8,502 bases of DNA from DASSKF01 sp035690725. GTDB lineage: Bacteria > Actinomycetota > Actinomycetes > Actinomycetales > Dermatophilaceae. Location of the stretch: assembly GCA_035690725.1 (NCBI GenBank), contig DASSKF010000001.1, positions 1-8,502 on the forward strand, written 5' to 3'. The notes under the pieces were generated by a model. The model saw nothing but the letters and a program-made list of their open reading frames with translations, ran no database searches and was not told the DNA's origin. A program made the position numbers and the translations under genes. Shown in pieces: positions 1 through 6,732 of the stretch; the first letter of the stretch is position 1; each line of letters starts with the position of its first letter.

Positions 1-137
1 GCGGTCATGCCGACGCCGAACAGCGCGAACAGCCAGATGAAGCGGCCACCCTGCACCACTGCCCCGATGGCGAGCAGCAGCGCGAAGATCCCGCCCAGGA
101 GGGCAGCGGTCTTCAGGCCGTTGAAGTGGTTGTGCAT
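1..137 (-). CDS. htpX: HtpX-like membrane zinc metalloprotease, N-terminal part
   Basis: The first 45 codons are visible (ATG at 137-135); the gene runs off the window at base 1. The start reads MHNHFNGLKTAALLGGIFAL and is followed by a second hydrophobic stretch (FIWLFALFGVGM, 33-44). This Asn-Gly-Leu-Lys-Thr-Ala opening followed by two close membrane helices is characteristic of actinobacterial HtpX. HtpX is an M48-family membrane protease with its active site in the cytoplasm, which degrades damaged or misassembled membrane proteins. The catalytic HExxH motif would lie further along, outside the window, so enzyme activity cannot be confirmed here. It is too short for an ORF search at this edge but starts 64 nt after nuoN in the same direction. 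I remember an htpX homologue after a second nuo cluster in Streptomyces, which supports the call. No strong ribosome site is seen. Confidence 0.78.
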   Translation of the reverse strand, partial: MHNHFNGLKTAALLGGIFALLLAIGAVVQGGRFIWLFALFGVGMT

Positions 138-145
138 GTCCAGTG

Positions 146-171
146 AACGCCCAGCGCGGGTGCCGTGTTCC
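146..171 (-). promoter_or_regulatory. Putative ECF-sigma (SigE/SigR/SigH-type) promoter of htpX
   Basis: On the minus strand, GGAAC (171-167) is followed after 17 nt by CGTT (149-146), i.e. GGAAC-N17-CGTT or equally GGAAC-N18-GTT. This matches the consensus for actinobacterial stress ECF sigma factors of the SigE and SigR/SigH groups. The -10 ends 8 nt before the htpX ATG, so a start site at normal distance falls at or next to the ATG, suggesting a leaderless message. There is no good Shine-Dalgarno in front of htpX, which agrees with that. The match is to short motifs in GC-rich DNA, so chance is possible, but position in the only real intergenic gap of the window speaks for it. Confidence 0.5.
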
Positions 172-201
172 GCGGCCCAACCCCCGCAGGTTCCGGGGAG
201 G

Positions 202-1719
202 TCAGGAGACGAGGTCGAGGACCAGCTGGGGCGCCAGGCTCGTGACGACGAGCGCCGCGAACGACAGCACCACCGCCACCGCGTGCGCCGGGTGCCACGC
301 CCGCCAGCCGGCCAGGGGGGCGCCGGCGACCGAGGGGTCGGGGTCCGGCCGCCGCAGCACGACCACGAGCCAGCGCAGGTAGACCGCGACGCCGATGACC
401 GCGTTGACGGCCGCGACGACGGCGAGCACCCACAGCTGGCCGGCGACCACCGGCCGCAGCGCCACGACCTTGGCCACCAGCCCGAGCACGCCCGGCGGCA
501 GCCCGGCGAGGGACAGCAGGGCGAGCGCGAGGGCCGCGCCCATCAGCGGGTGCCGACGCAGCAGCCCGCGGTATGTCGTGAGCTCACGCAGCAGCCCCAT
601 CCCACCGACGTGCCCGAGGGCGGCGACGACGGCGAACGCGAGGACCGTGGCGACGAGGTAGGCCAGCAGGTAGCCGCTCGCGGCCCCGACCGCCAGCGAG
701 GACACCGTGGCCAGCGGCAGGACCACCCAGCCCGCCTGCGCGACGGTCGACCAGGCGAGCAGCCGCACCACGTCGTCCTGGCGCAGCGCCATGACGTTGC
801 CGACGGTCATCGACAGGCCGGCGACGACGGCGAGCGCGGTGAGGGCGGGCGCGCCGAGGGCAGTGACGGCACGCAGGAAGACGAGCAGGGCGGCCAGCGC
901 CGCCACCTTCGACGTGGCCGCGAGGAACGTCGCGATCGACAACGGTGCCCCGACGTAGGCCTCCGGCGTCCAGGCGTGGAACGGAGCCAGCGACAGCTTG
1001 AAGCCGACGCCCGCCACGACGAGGACGACGGCGAGCACGAGCACCGCCCGCCGGGCCGGGTCCTGCGCGGCGGCCACCGCGGCCGAGCCGTCGAGGAAGG
1101 GGCTGCCGGAGGCGGCGTACCAGCACGCCGCGGCGAGCGCGAGCACGGCGAAGGAGGTCAGGGACGTCGTCAGCAGCGCCATGGCGCCGTCGACCGCCCG
1201 GCGGCCGCGCCGCAGCGCCACCAGGGCGACCGTGGGCAGGGTGGCCAGCTCGAGGGCGACCAGCCACGTGCCGAGGTCGTGCGCCGCGGCGATCGCCGTC
1301 GCGCCGGCGGTGGCGCCGAGCAGCAGGCTGATGACCACCGCCTGGTGCCCCTGCCCGGCGGTGCGGTGCTCCGGCCAGGCGAGCAGCACCGTCACGAAGG
1401 CGGTGACCAGCGCCGCGAGCTGCAGGCCGGTGGCCACCGCACCGGCCTCGTAGAAGCAGGGCCCGCCGCCCGATGCGTTCACGGCCCCTGCGACGTCGCT
1501 GCTGCGCACGCAGAGCGAGGTGAGCGCGTCGCCGGGCGGCTGCCCCAGGCCGGGCAGCGCCCCGGCCGTGCCGACGGCGAGCGCCAGCAGGGCCAGCGCC
1601 GAGTGCACCCACCCGAGCCGGGGTGCCAGCACGTCGAGCAGCAGCACCGCGCCGGCGCCGAGGACGGGGGCGAGCACCGGCAGCAGGACCAGCACGTCGA
1701 CGGAGACCACGCCGTTCAC
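202..1719 (-). CDS. nuoN: NADH-quinone oxidoreductase subunit N (NuoN/ND2), antiporter-like proton pump
   Basis: 505 residues from a GTG overlapping the nuoM stop, with a GAGGGG run upstream. NuoN is the third antiporter-like membrane subunit, nearest to NuoK. The functional charged residues are seen: Glu157 in TWLVALELATLP (TM5), Lys241 in GFKLSLAPFHAWTPEAY (TM7), Lys271 in AATSKVAAL (TM8) and Lys417 in GLVAKVVAL (TM12). GLPPGVLG at 406-413 is also typical. The segment between the second and third helices (about 56-92) holds two cysteines, Cys70 and Cys88, in a polar Gly/Ser-rich loop that should lie outside the membrane; they are absent from the better-known NuoN proteins I can recall and could form a disulfide (inference). 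It is the last nuo gene: after the TGA at 202-204 there are 64 nt before htpX. Confidence 0.94.
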   Translation of the reverse strand: MNGVVSVDVLVLLPVLAPVLGAGAVLLLDVLAPRLGWVHSALALLALAVGTAGALPGLGQPPGDALTSLCVRSSDVAGAVNASGGGPCFYEAGAVATGLQLAALVTAFVTVLLAWPEHRTAGQGHQAVVISLLLGATAGATAIAAAHDLGTWLVALELATLPTVALVALRRGRRAVDGAMALLTTSLTSFAVLALAAACWYAASGSPFLDGSAAVAAAQDPARRAVLVLAVVLVVAGVGFKLSLAPFHAWTPEAYVGAPLSIATFLAATSKVAALAALLVFLRAVTALGAPALTALAVVAGLSMTVGNVMALRQDDVVRLLAWSTVAQAGWVVLPLATVSSLAVGAASGYLLAYLVATVLAFAVVAALGHVGGMGLLRELTTYRGLLRRHPLMGAALALALLSLAGLPPGVLGLVAKVVALRPVVAGQLWVLAVVAAVNAVIGVAVYLRWLVVVLRRPDPDPSVAGAPLAGWRAWHPAHAVAVVLSFAALVVTSLAPQLVLDLVS

Positions 1720-3245
1720 CGGGCGCCACCCCCCTCGGAGCCGACGACCACCGTCGAGGGGTGGGCGCCGTGGGTGATGGTGGCCACCTCCGGGGCGGTG
1801 CTGTCGAGCAGGGCCTTCGGCCAGACCCCGAGGGCGACCACGGCAGCGACCAGCACGGCCACGACCCACCGCTCGACGCCGGCGAGGTCGGCGACGGCCG
1901 GCTCGAGCCGGTCCCCGGCCCAGACCAGGCGCAGCACCCGCAGGGCGTACCCGGCGGCGAGCGCGGTGCCCACGACCGCCACGGCCGCGAAGGCGTGGAA
2001 CGCGCCGACGGGACGGTCGGGGGCCGGTGACCACGCGGCATACACCGAGAGCCACTCGCCCCAGAAGGTGACCAGTCCCGGGAGGCCGAGGGTGGCCGCG
2101 AATCCGATGACCAGCGCGAGCCCGGTGCGCGGCGCGGTCTCGCGCAGCGCGGCGCGGGCGATTTCGAGGTCGGCGCTGCCCCAGCGCTCCTTGAGCCCGC
2201 CGACGACGAAGAAGAGCAGGGCCGAGACGACACCGTGGGCGATGTTGGCGAACAGCGCCGCCTGCAGCCCGGTGTCGGTGCCGCTGGCGATGCCGAGGAC
2301 GACGAAGCCCATGTGCGCGACCGAGGAGTAGGCGACCAGGCGCTTGAGGTCGCGCTCGACGAGGCAGGCGAGGCCTCCCCAGAGGATCCCGATGACCGCG
2401 GCCCCACCGAGGTAGGGCGCGAGCACGCCGAGGCCGTCCGGCAGCGGCGCGGCGACGAGCCGGACGATGCCGTAGGTGCCCATCTTCAGCAGGACCGCGG
2501 CCAACAGCACCGACCCGGCGGTCGGCGCGATGGTGTGGGCGGGCGGCAGCCAGGTGTGAACCGGCCACAGCGGCACCTTGATCGCGAGCCCCACCAGCAG
2601 GATCGCGGCGACGACGGCCTGGGTGGTGGACGACATCCCGGCTCCGCCGCTGGCCGCGAGCCGGTCCAGGTCCGCCGTGCCGGCCGCGTTCACCAGGGCC
2701 AGGATCCCGATGAGCATGAGCGTCGAGCCCAGCACCGTGTAGAGCAGGAACCGGCCGGCCGCGTCCGAGCGTGCCGTGGCGCTCCGCTGGTCACCGAAGC
2801 GGTTGATCAGCACCCACATCGGGATGAGCACCGTCTCGAAGGCGATGAAGAAGAGCACCGCGTCGCGGGTGAGGAAGGTGCCGAGTGCTCCGAGCTCCAC
2901 CAGCAGGAGGCAGCCGTAGAAGGTGCCGGGCGTCCCACCACTCGGCAGGTGGTGGCGGGCGTGGGCGACGACGGCGACGCCGAGGGCGGCGGTCAGCAGC
3001 AGCAGCGGGGCGCTGATGCCGTCGACCGCGAAGTGCCAGCGGAGCCCGATCGCCGGCACCCAGGGCGCGTCGACCACCGGCCGCTGGACGACGTCCCAGA
3101 CGGTCAGGCCCAGCGTCACCACCGACGCCACCAGGGCGACCAGGTGTGACGTCAGCGGGCGGGCGGCGACCGGCGCGCGGTCACCGAGGACGAGGGCGGT
3201 GCCGGCGACGGCCGGCACGGCGAGGGTCAGGGCGAGCAGGATCAC
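1716..3245 (-). CDS. nuoM: NADH-quinone oxidoreductase subunit M (NuoM/ND4), antiporter-like proton pump
   Basis: 509 residues, the usual NuoM length, from a GTG overlapping the nuoL stop (GTGA); the ribosome site is weak (a G-run several nt upstream), so coupled translation is likely. The proton-path residues are in place: Glu137 in FFIAFETVLIPMW (TM5), Lys223 in AIKVPLWPVHTWLP (TM7), Lys254 in LLKMGTYG (TM8), His337 in ANIAHGVVSALLFF and Glu397 in TFWGEWLS (TM12; NuoM uses Glu rather than Lys here). One oddity is LPPAHTIAPTAGS at 233-245: the motif normally reads LPDAHxxAPTAGS, so the Asp has become Pro. The C terminus after the last helix is short and hydrophilic, ending in Gly-rich EGGGAR. 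The stop overlaps the nuoN GTG (GTGA). Confidence 0.95.
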   Translation of the reverse strand: MILLALTLAVPAVAGTALVLGDRAPVAARPLTSHLVALVASVVTLGLTVWDVVQRPVVDAPWVPAIGLRWHFAVDGISAPLLLLTAALGVAVVAHARHHLPSGGTPGTFYGCLLLVELGALGTFLTRDAVLFFIAFETVLIPMWVLINRFGDQRSATARSDAAGRFLLYTVLGSTLMLIGILALVNAAGTADLDRLAASGGAGMSSTTQAVVAAILLVGLAIKVPLWPVHTWLPPAHTIAPTAGSVLLAAVLLKMGTYGIVRLVAAPLPDGLGVLAPYLGGAAVIGILWGGLACLVERDLKRLVAYSSVAHMGFVVLGIASGTDTGLQAALFANIAHGVVSALLFFVVGGLKERWGSADLEIARAALRETAPRTGLALVIGFAATLGLPGLVTFWGEWLSVYAAWSPAPDRPVGAFHAFAAVAVVGTALAAGYALRVLRLVWAGDRLEPAVADLAGVERWVVAVLVAAVVALGVWPKALLDSTAPEVATITHGAHPSTVVVGSEGGGAR

Positions 3246-5239
3246 CAGAGCCGCACCCCCAGCGCGGCGACGCCGAGGACGCCGACGAGGACCCAGACCA
3301 GGTTGGCCGACGGCCGGCGCCGGTGCGCGGCCTCGCCGAACGCCCCGGCGACCCGGGTCGCGGCCGCGCTCCCCCGGACCCACGCGTCGATCACGTCGCG
3401 GTCCACCGCCACGACCCAGCGGGCCAGGGCCAGCACCGGCCGGGCGACGAGGGCGAGGTAGGCCCGGTCGGCCGCCCACCCCTCGTCGAAGGCGGAGCGG
3501 ACGCGATCACCCGCGTGGCGCATCGCGTCGCCGTCCAGGGAGACCGGGGACAGGGCGCGCACCCCGAAGGCGGCGCCGGCCATCAGCAGCAGCGAGCAGC
3601 CGACCAGCCAGACGTCGACGTGCCAGTCCACCGTGACGAACGGGGTCAGGACGACGAGTCCCCCGACGACGGTGAGCCACTTGAGCACCGACACGCTGAG
3701 CCAGGCGGGGGTGTCGATCTGCCGCTCCGCGATCGCTTGCTCCTCGGGGTCCGGGGTGAAGGTGCGCGTGTCGAACATCTCGGTCAGGTCGACCTCCTGC
3801 GGCCGGTGCGACTCGCGCGAGACCTCCTGGTCGACGGCCCGCTCCTCCTGGGTGCGGAACGCCAGGACCATCCACGCCCGCATGCAGTAGGCGGCGGTGA
3901 GCGGGATCGTCAGGAACAGCGCCACGAGCACGAGCCATGCGCCCGCCGTCCCGGCGGTGATGCCGTGCTCGCTCGCTCCCACCACGAGCTCCTTGGAGAC
4001 GAACCCGACGAACGGCGGCACGCCCGTCAGCGCGAGGAGCCCGACCCCGAGCGGGCTGCGCAGCTCGCGGAAGTGCCGCACCCCACCGGAGAGGGCGGCG
4101 GCCGTCGTCCCGCCGACCAGCACGCTGAGCCAGCCGACCCCGAGGAACAGCAGCGCCTTGAACATCGCGTGCGAGACGAAGTGGACGATGCCGGTGTCCG
4201 GCCCCATCGGAGCGGGCACCACGGCGAGGGCCGCGAGCATGATGGCGACCTGGCTGACGGTCGACCACGCGAGCATCCGCTTCAGGTCGGTCTGCCCGAA
4301 CGCCAGCACCGCCGAGCCGACCATGGTCACCCCGGCCACGACGGCGAGCAGCAGCCGGGCCGGCCCGGACTGGACGAGGATCGGGAAGAGCCGCGCCAGC
4401 ACGTAGGTCCCGGCCGCGACCATCGTCGCCGCGTGGATCAGCGCGGAGGCCGGGGTGGGACCCTCCATCGCGTCGGGCAGCCAGTCCTGGAACGGGAACT
4501 GCGCCGACTTGCCGGCGATGCCGGACAGCAGGCACACCATCGCCGCGGTGAGCAGCGCCCCCTGCTGGGTGCCGGGCTGGTGTGCCCAGTGGCGGACGAC
4601 GTCGGGGATCGACGTGGTGCCCGCGCCGACCGCGAGGATCACCAGTCCGATGACGAACGCCAGGTCACCGATGCGGGTGACGAGGAACGCCTTGTATGCC
4701 GCGCGGCGGGCCGCCGCTCGGCGGCTGTCGAGTCCGATGAGCAGCCAGGAGCACCAGCCCATCAGCTCCCAGCCCACGAGCAGCAGGACGAGGTCGCCGG
4801 TCTGGACGACGAGGAGCATCGCGGCGAGGAAGAGCGAGACGCCGGCGGCGAACTGCGGGTAGTGCGGGTCCTCGGCGAGGTACCAGGTGCTGAAGCCCTG
4901 CACCGCCAGGCCGACCACCGCGACGGCCACGGCGACGAGGGCGCTCAGGTGGTCCGACAGCAGGGTCAGCGGCAGGTCCAGTCCGCCGACCGGCAGCGGG
5001 CCGACCGTGCCGGTCGGGGTCTCGGCGTGGTCGGTGAGCACCTGCACGACCTGCCAGGCGGAGGCGCCGAGCGCGACGAGGGTCCCGAGCACCGCCAGGG
5101 TGGCGGCGACCCGCCGCTGGCCACGTCCCCACCAGAGGCCGAGCAGGCAGGCGGCAGCAGGGGCGAGGACGACCAGCTGCGCCGGCGCGAGGTGGATCTC
5201 GGGCCAGGGGACGGGGGGCAGGACGAGGAGGGGCGTCAT
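3242..5239 (-). CDS. nuoL: NADH-quinone oxidoreductase subunit L (NuoL/ND5), antiporter-like proton pump
   Basis: 665 residues from an ATG that overlaps the nuoK stop (ATGA). NuoL is the distal antiporter-like pump subunit with a long lateral helix. Key residues are present: Glu158 in VGWELMGWCSW (TM5 Glu), Lys244 in GKSAQFPFQDWLPDAMEGP (TM7 Lys), His269 in SALIHAATM, Lys320-Arg321 in DLKRMLAWSTVSQ, and Lys416 in GFVSKELV (TM12 Lys). Residues 461-512 are a strongly charged loop (FRTQEERAVD, then PDPEEQAIAERQIDTP) between membrane spans. The C-terminal third (FDEGWAADRAYLALVARPVL, 584-603, then a final hydrophobic span 646-664) fits the family's lateral helix and anchor. Length is normal to slightly long. 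The stop overlaps the nuoM GTG. Confidence 0.95.
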   Translation of the reverse strand: MTPLLVLPPVPWPEIHLAPAQLVVLAPAAACLLGLWWGRGQRRVAATLAVLGTLVALGASAWQVVQVLTDHAETPTGTVGPLPVGGLDLPLTLLSDHLSALVAVAVAVVGLAVQGFSTWYLAEDPHYPQFAAGVSLFLAAMLLVVQTGDLVLLLVGWELMGWCSWLLIGLDSRRAAARRAAYKAFLVTRIGDLAFVIGLVILAVGAGTTSIPDVVRHWAHQPGTQQGALLTAAMVCLLSGIAGKSAQFPFQDWLPDAMEGPTPASALIHAATMVAAGTYVLARLFPILVQSGPARLLLAVVAGVTMVGSAVLAFGQTDLKRMLAWSTVSQVAIMLAALAVVPAPMGPDTGIVHFVSHAMFKALLFLGVGWLSVLVGGTTAAALSGGVRHFRELRSPLGVGLLALTGVPPFVGFVSKELVVGASEHGITAGTAGAWLVLVALFLTIPLTAAYCMRAWMVLAFRTQEERAVDQEVSRESHRPQEVDLTEMFDTRTFTPDPEEQAIAERQIDTPAWLSVSVLKWLTVVGGLVVLTPFVTVDWHVDVWLVGCSLLLMAGAAFGVRALSPVSLDGDAMRHAGDRVRSAFDEGWAADRAYLALVARPVLALARWVVAVDRDVIDAWVRGSAAATRVAGAFGEAAHRRRPSANLVWVLVGVLGVAALGVRLW

Positions 5240-5622
5240 ACCGTCTCGTCCACCTCCTCCCGCTCGGCTCGCTCCGGCGCCGCGGAGGTCGGCTGCGGGG
5301 CCGGGTCGTCCGCCTCCGGCTCGGCGCTGGCGCGCTCGGCCAGGTCGATCGAGCCGCGGGCGCGGAACATGGCCAGCACGAGCGCGAGCGCGATGCCGAC
5401 CTCGGCCGCGGCCACGGTGATGACGAAGAGTGCGAGGACCTGGCCCGACCAGAGCGCGTCCGTCGTCGCCGAGCCGAACGTGACGAGCAGCAGGTTCCCC
5501 GCGTTCAGCAGCAGCTCGATGCCGATGAGGACGAGCACCGCGTTGCGGCGGGCGATGACGCCGTAGGCGCCCGCTCCCGCGAGCACGGCGACGAGCAGGA
5601 TCGGCCCGGCGAGGTGGATCAC
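5236..5622 (-). CDS. nuoK: NADH-quinone oxidoreductase subunit K (NuoK/ND4L) with acidic C-terminal extension
   Basis: 128 residues; most NuoK proteins have about 100. The GTG start overlaps the nuoJ stop and has GGGGAG 6 nt upstream. NuoK is a three-helix antiporter-like membrane subunit. The two membrane Glu residues essential in E. coli (Glu36 and Glu72) are present as Glu36 (LIGIELLLNAGNL) and Glu74 (VAAAEVGIALAL), and the Arg25-Arg26 pair of the cytoplasmic loop is also kept. After the third helix (FRARGSIDL, 86-94) the protein continues with about 30 hydrophilic, acidic and Pro-rich residues ending in EEVDETV. This tail should face the cytoplasm with the C terminus (inference). The codons for Glu-Glu-Val near the end form a full AGGAGGTG that may serve nuoL. 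The stop and nuoL ATG overlap as ATGA. Confidence 0.94.
   Translation of the reverse strand: MIHLAGPILLVAVLAGAGAYGVIARRNAVLVLIGIELLLNAGNLLLVTFGSATTDALWSGQVLALFVITVAAAEVGIALALVLAMFRARGSIDLAERASAEPEADDPAPQPTSAAPERAEREEVDETV
5251..5258 (-). promoter_or_regulatory. Shine-Dalgarno sequence of nuoL inside the nuoK coding region
   Basis: AGGAGGTG on the minus strand is a near-perfect complement to the 3' end of 16S rRNA and lies 11 nt before the nuoL ATG (5239). The spacing is slightly long. It sits within codons for Glu-Glu-Val in the extra C-terminal tail of NuoK. It supports the ATG start chosen for nuoL. Confidence 0.5.
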
Positions 5623-6170
5623 CGGCCGCTCCCCGGGGTGCGGGCGGCCGCCGGGACCTCGGCGGCCCGGGCCCGCGTGCGCATGCGGGCCACGGCCAGC
5701 GCCCCGACCAGGGAGACCAGCAGGAGCACCGACAGCAGCTCGAACGGCCAGACCCAGGAGCCGAACAGCGCCTGGGCGATGCCCGTGGTGCCGCCCGCGC
5801 GGACCGTGGCGAGGTGGCCGCCGAAGGCGGGGAGGAGCACACCGGCGAGGAGGGCCACCGTCCCCGCGCCGACGGCCGCCGACGCGACGCGCTGCGCGAG
5901 CCCGGTGTCGTGCCCGGTGCTCGGGCCGATGGGGGCCTTGGTCAGCATGAGGGCGAACAGGACGAGCACGACGATCGCGCCGACGTAGACGAGCAGCTGC
6001 ACCAGGGCCACCAGCTCCGCACCGAGCACGAGGTAGCAGCCGGCGAGGGCACCGAGGGTCAGCACCAGCCACAGCGCGGCGTGCACGAGGTGACGCGTGG
6101 TGACCGCCAGCACGGCACTTCCGGCGGCGATCACCCCGAGGACGGTGAACAGCACGTCGAGCGTCGTCAC
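5619..6170 (-). CDS. nuoJ: NADH-quinone oxidoreductase subunit J (NuoJ/ND6)
   Basis: 183 residues, about the length of E. coli NuoJ and shorter than the extended form of some mycobacteria. The GTG start at 6170 overlaps the nuoI stop (GTGA), with GTGAGG 5 nt upstream as ribosome site; the frame is open further upstream, but there it is only a shadow of nuoI. NuoJ is a five-helix membrane subunit whose third helix contains a pi-bulge thought to gate coupling between the quinone site and the pumps. That helix is recognisable: GAELVALVQLLVYVGAIVVL (50-69), with the conserved Glu52 and the YVGAI core. The last helix, WPFELLSVLLLVSLVGA (141-157), also fits the family. The C terminus is a short basic Ala/Arg-rich tail. 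The stop overlaps the nuoK GTG (GTGA). Nothing suggests a damaged gene. Confidence 0.93.
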   Translation of the reverse strand: MTTLDVLFTVLGVIAAGSAVLAVTTRHLVHAALWLVLTLGALAGCYLVLGAELVALVQLLVYVGAIVVLVLFALMLTKAPIGPSTGHDTGLAQRVASAAVGAGTVALLAGVLLPAFGGHLATVRAGGTTGIAQALFGSWVWPFELLSVLLLVSLVGALAVARMRTRARAAEVPAAARTPGSGR

Positions 6171-6718
6171 GTGGGCCTCACCCGGCCGGCGGATCCGGTG
6201 CGGGCGGGGCGGTTCGCTGCGGCGACCTCGCCCGGCTCGGCGGAGTTCTCGGCGAGGGCGGGCGGGGCCGGGACCGTCTCCATCCACTCGCCCAGCCGCT
6301 CCTTCTCGTGCAGCAGGTCGCGGATGTCGGTCTCGGCGTACTCGAACTCGGGGCTCCAGAAGAGCGCGTCGAATGGGCAGACCTCGACACAGATCCCGCA
6401 GTACATGCACAGCGAGTAGTCGATCGCGAACCGGTCGAGCACGTTGCGCTGCCGGTCGCGTCCTCCCTCGGGCCCGGCGGGGACGGTCTCCTTGTGCGAG
6501 TCGATGTAGATGCACCAGTCGGGGCACTCGCGGGCGCAGAGCATGCAGGACGTGCAGTTCTCCGTGAGCAGGGCGATGACGCCGCGCGACCGGGGCGGCA
6601 GGTCCGGCTCGACCGACGGGTACTCACTCGTGTGCGCCGGGGCGACCATGGTGCGGGCCGTGGTCGCCAGGCCCTGCAGCACACCGGGAAGGCCGGAACG
6701 CTTGGGTTGTTCGGTCAT
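6167..6718 (-). CDS. nuoI: NADH-quinone oxidoreductase subunit I (NuoI), 2x[4Fe-4S] ferredoxin-type subunit
   Basis: 183 residues from the ATG at 6718 (185 from an in-frame GTG at 6724). NuoI holds clusters N6a and N6b and carries electrons toward NuoB. Both cluster motifs are intact: C55-x2-C58-x2-C61-x3-C65-P (CTSCMLCARECP) and C104-x2-C107-x2-C110-x3-C114-P (CMYCGICVEVCP). The N-terminal stretch has no membrane span, and PPRSRG at 41-46 matches the family's conserved Pro-Arg-x-Arg-Gly. After residue 120 comes the usual FEYAETDIRDLLHEKERL helix, then an Ala/Pro-rich tail of about 35 residues. In ordinary complex I, NuoI receives electrons from NuoG; no nuoG is present here, so NuoI would be the outermost Fe-S subunit encoded in the cluster and a plausible docking point for another donor (inference). 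The TGA stop overlaps the nuoJ GTG. Confidence 0.95.
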   Translation of the reverse strand: MTEQPKRSGLPGVLQGLATTARTMVAPAHTSEYPSVEPDLPPRSRGVIALLTENCTSCMLCARECPDWCIYIDSHKETVPAGPEGGRDRQRNVLDRFAIDYSLCMYCGICVEVCPFDALFWSPEFEYAETDIRDLLHEKERLGEWMETVPAPPALAENSAEPGEVAAANRPARTGSAGRVRPT

Positions 6719-6721
6719 CGT

Positions 6722-6732
6722 CACCTCACCTC
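6722..6732 (-). promoter_or_regulatory. Tandem ribosome-binding site of nuoI
   Basis: The minus strand carries two overlapping GAGGTG repeats (GAGGTGAGGTG) that begin inside the nuoH TGA stop. The first copy lies 8 nt before the ATG at 6718, a good Shine-Dalgarno distance; the second is only 3 nt away. A GTG at 6724 in the same frame lies inside the second repeat and would leave almost no spacing, so I chose the ATG. This is the only junction of the nuo block without a start/stop overlap (12 nt gap), so nuoI probably relies on its own ribosome recruitment. Confidence 0.55.

Noticed and set aside
190..194. A second GGAAC upstream of htpX
   Set aside because: No GTT lies 16-19 nt downstream of it, so it does not form a two-part ECF promoter. 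The copy at 167-171 does.
182..198. Small hairpin (CCCCG, 7-nt loop, CGGGG) just after nuoN, considered as a terminator
   Set aside because: The stem is only 5 bp and has no T-run after it. In DNA this GC-rich such short stems are expected by chance, so I do not call a terminator; read-through into htpX remains possible.
7..2331. Long open frame on the plus strand opposite nuoN and nuoM
   Set aside because: Its translation is low-complexity, rich in Arg, Gly, Gln, Asp and His with no domain or helix pattern. It lies opposite two clearly real membrane proteins; such frames arise by codon bias in very GC-rich DNA.
3146..5566. Long open frame on the plus strand opposite nuoL and nuoK
   Set aside because: Same low-complexity antisense pattern (Arg, Asp, Gln, His, Gly-rich), no recognisable motif, no plausible ribosome site.
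6722..6724. GTG as alternative start of nuoI (two residues longer)
   Set aside because: It overlaps the second GAGGTG repeat and leaves almost no spacing to the first, whereas the ATG at 6718 has an 8-nt spacing. It is not excluded, and the difference is only two residues.
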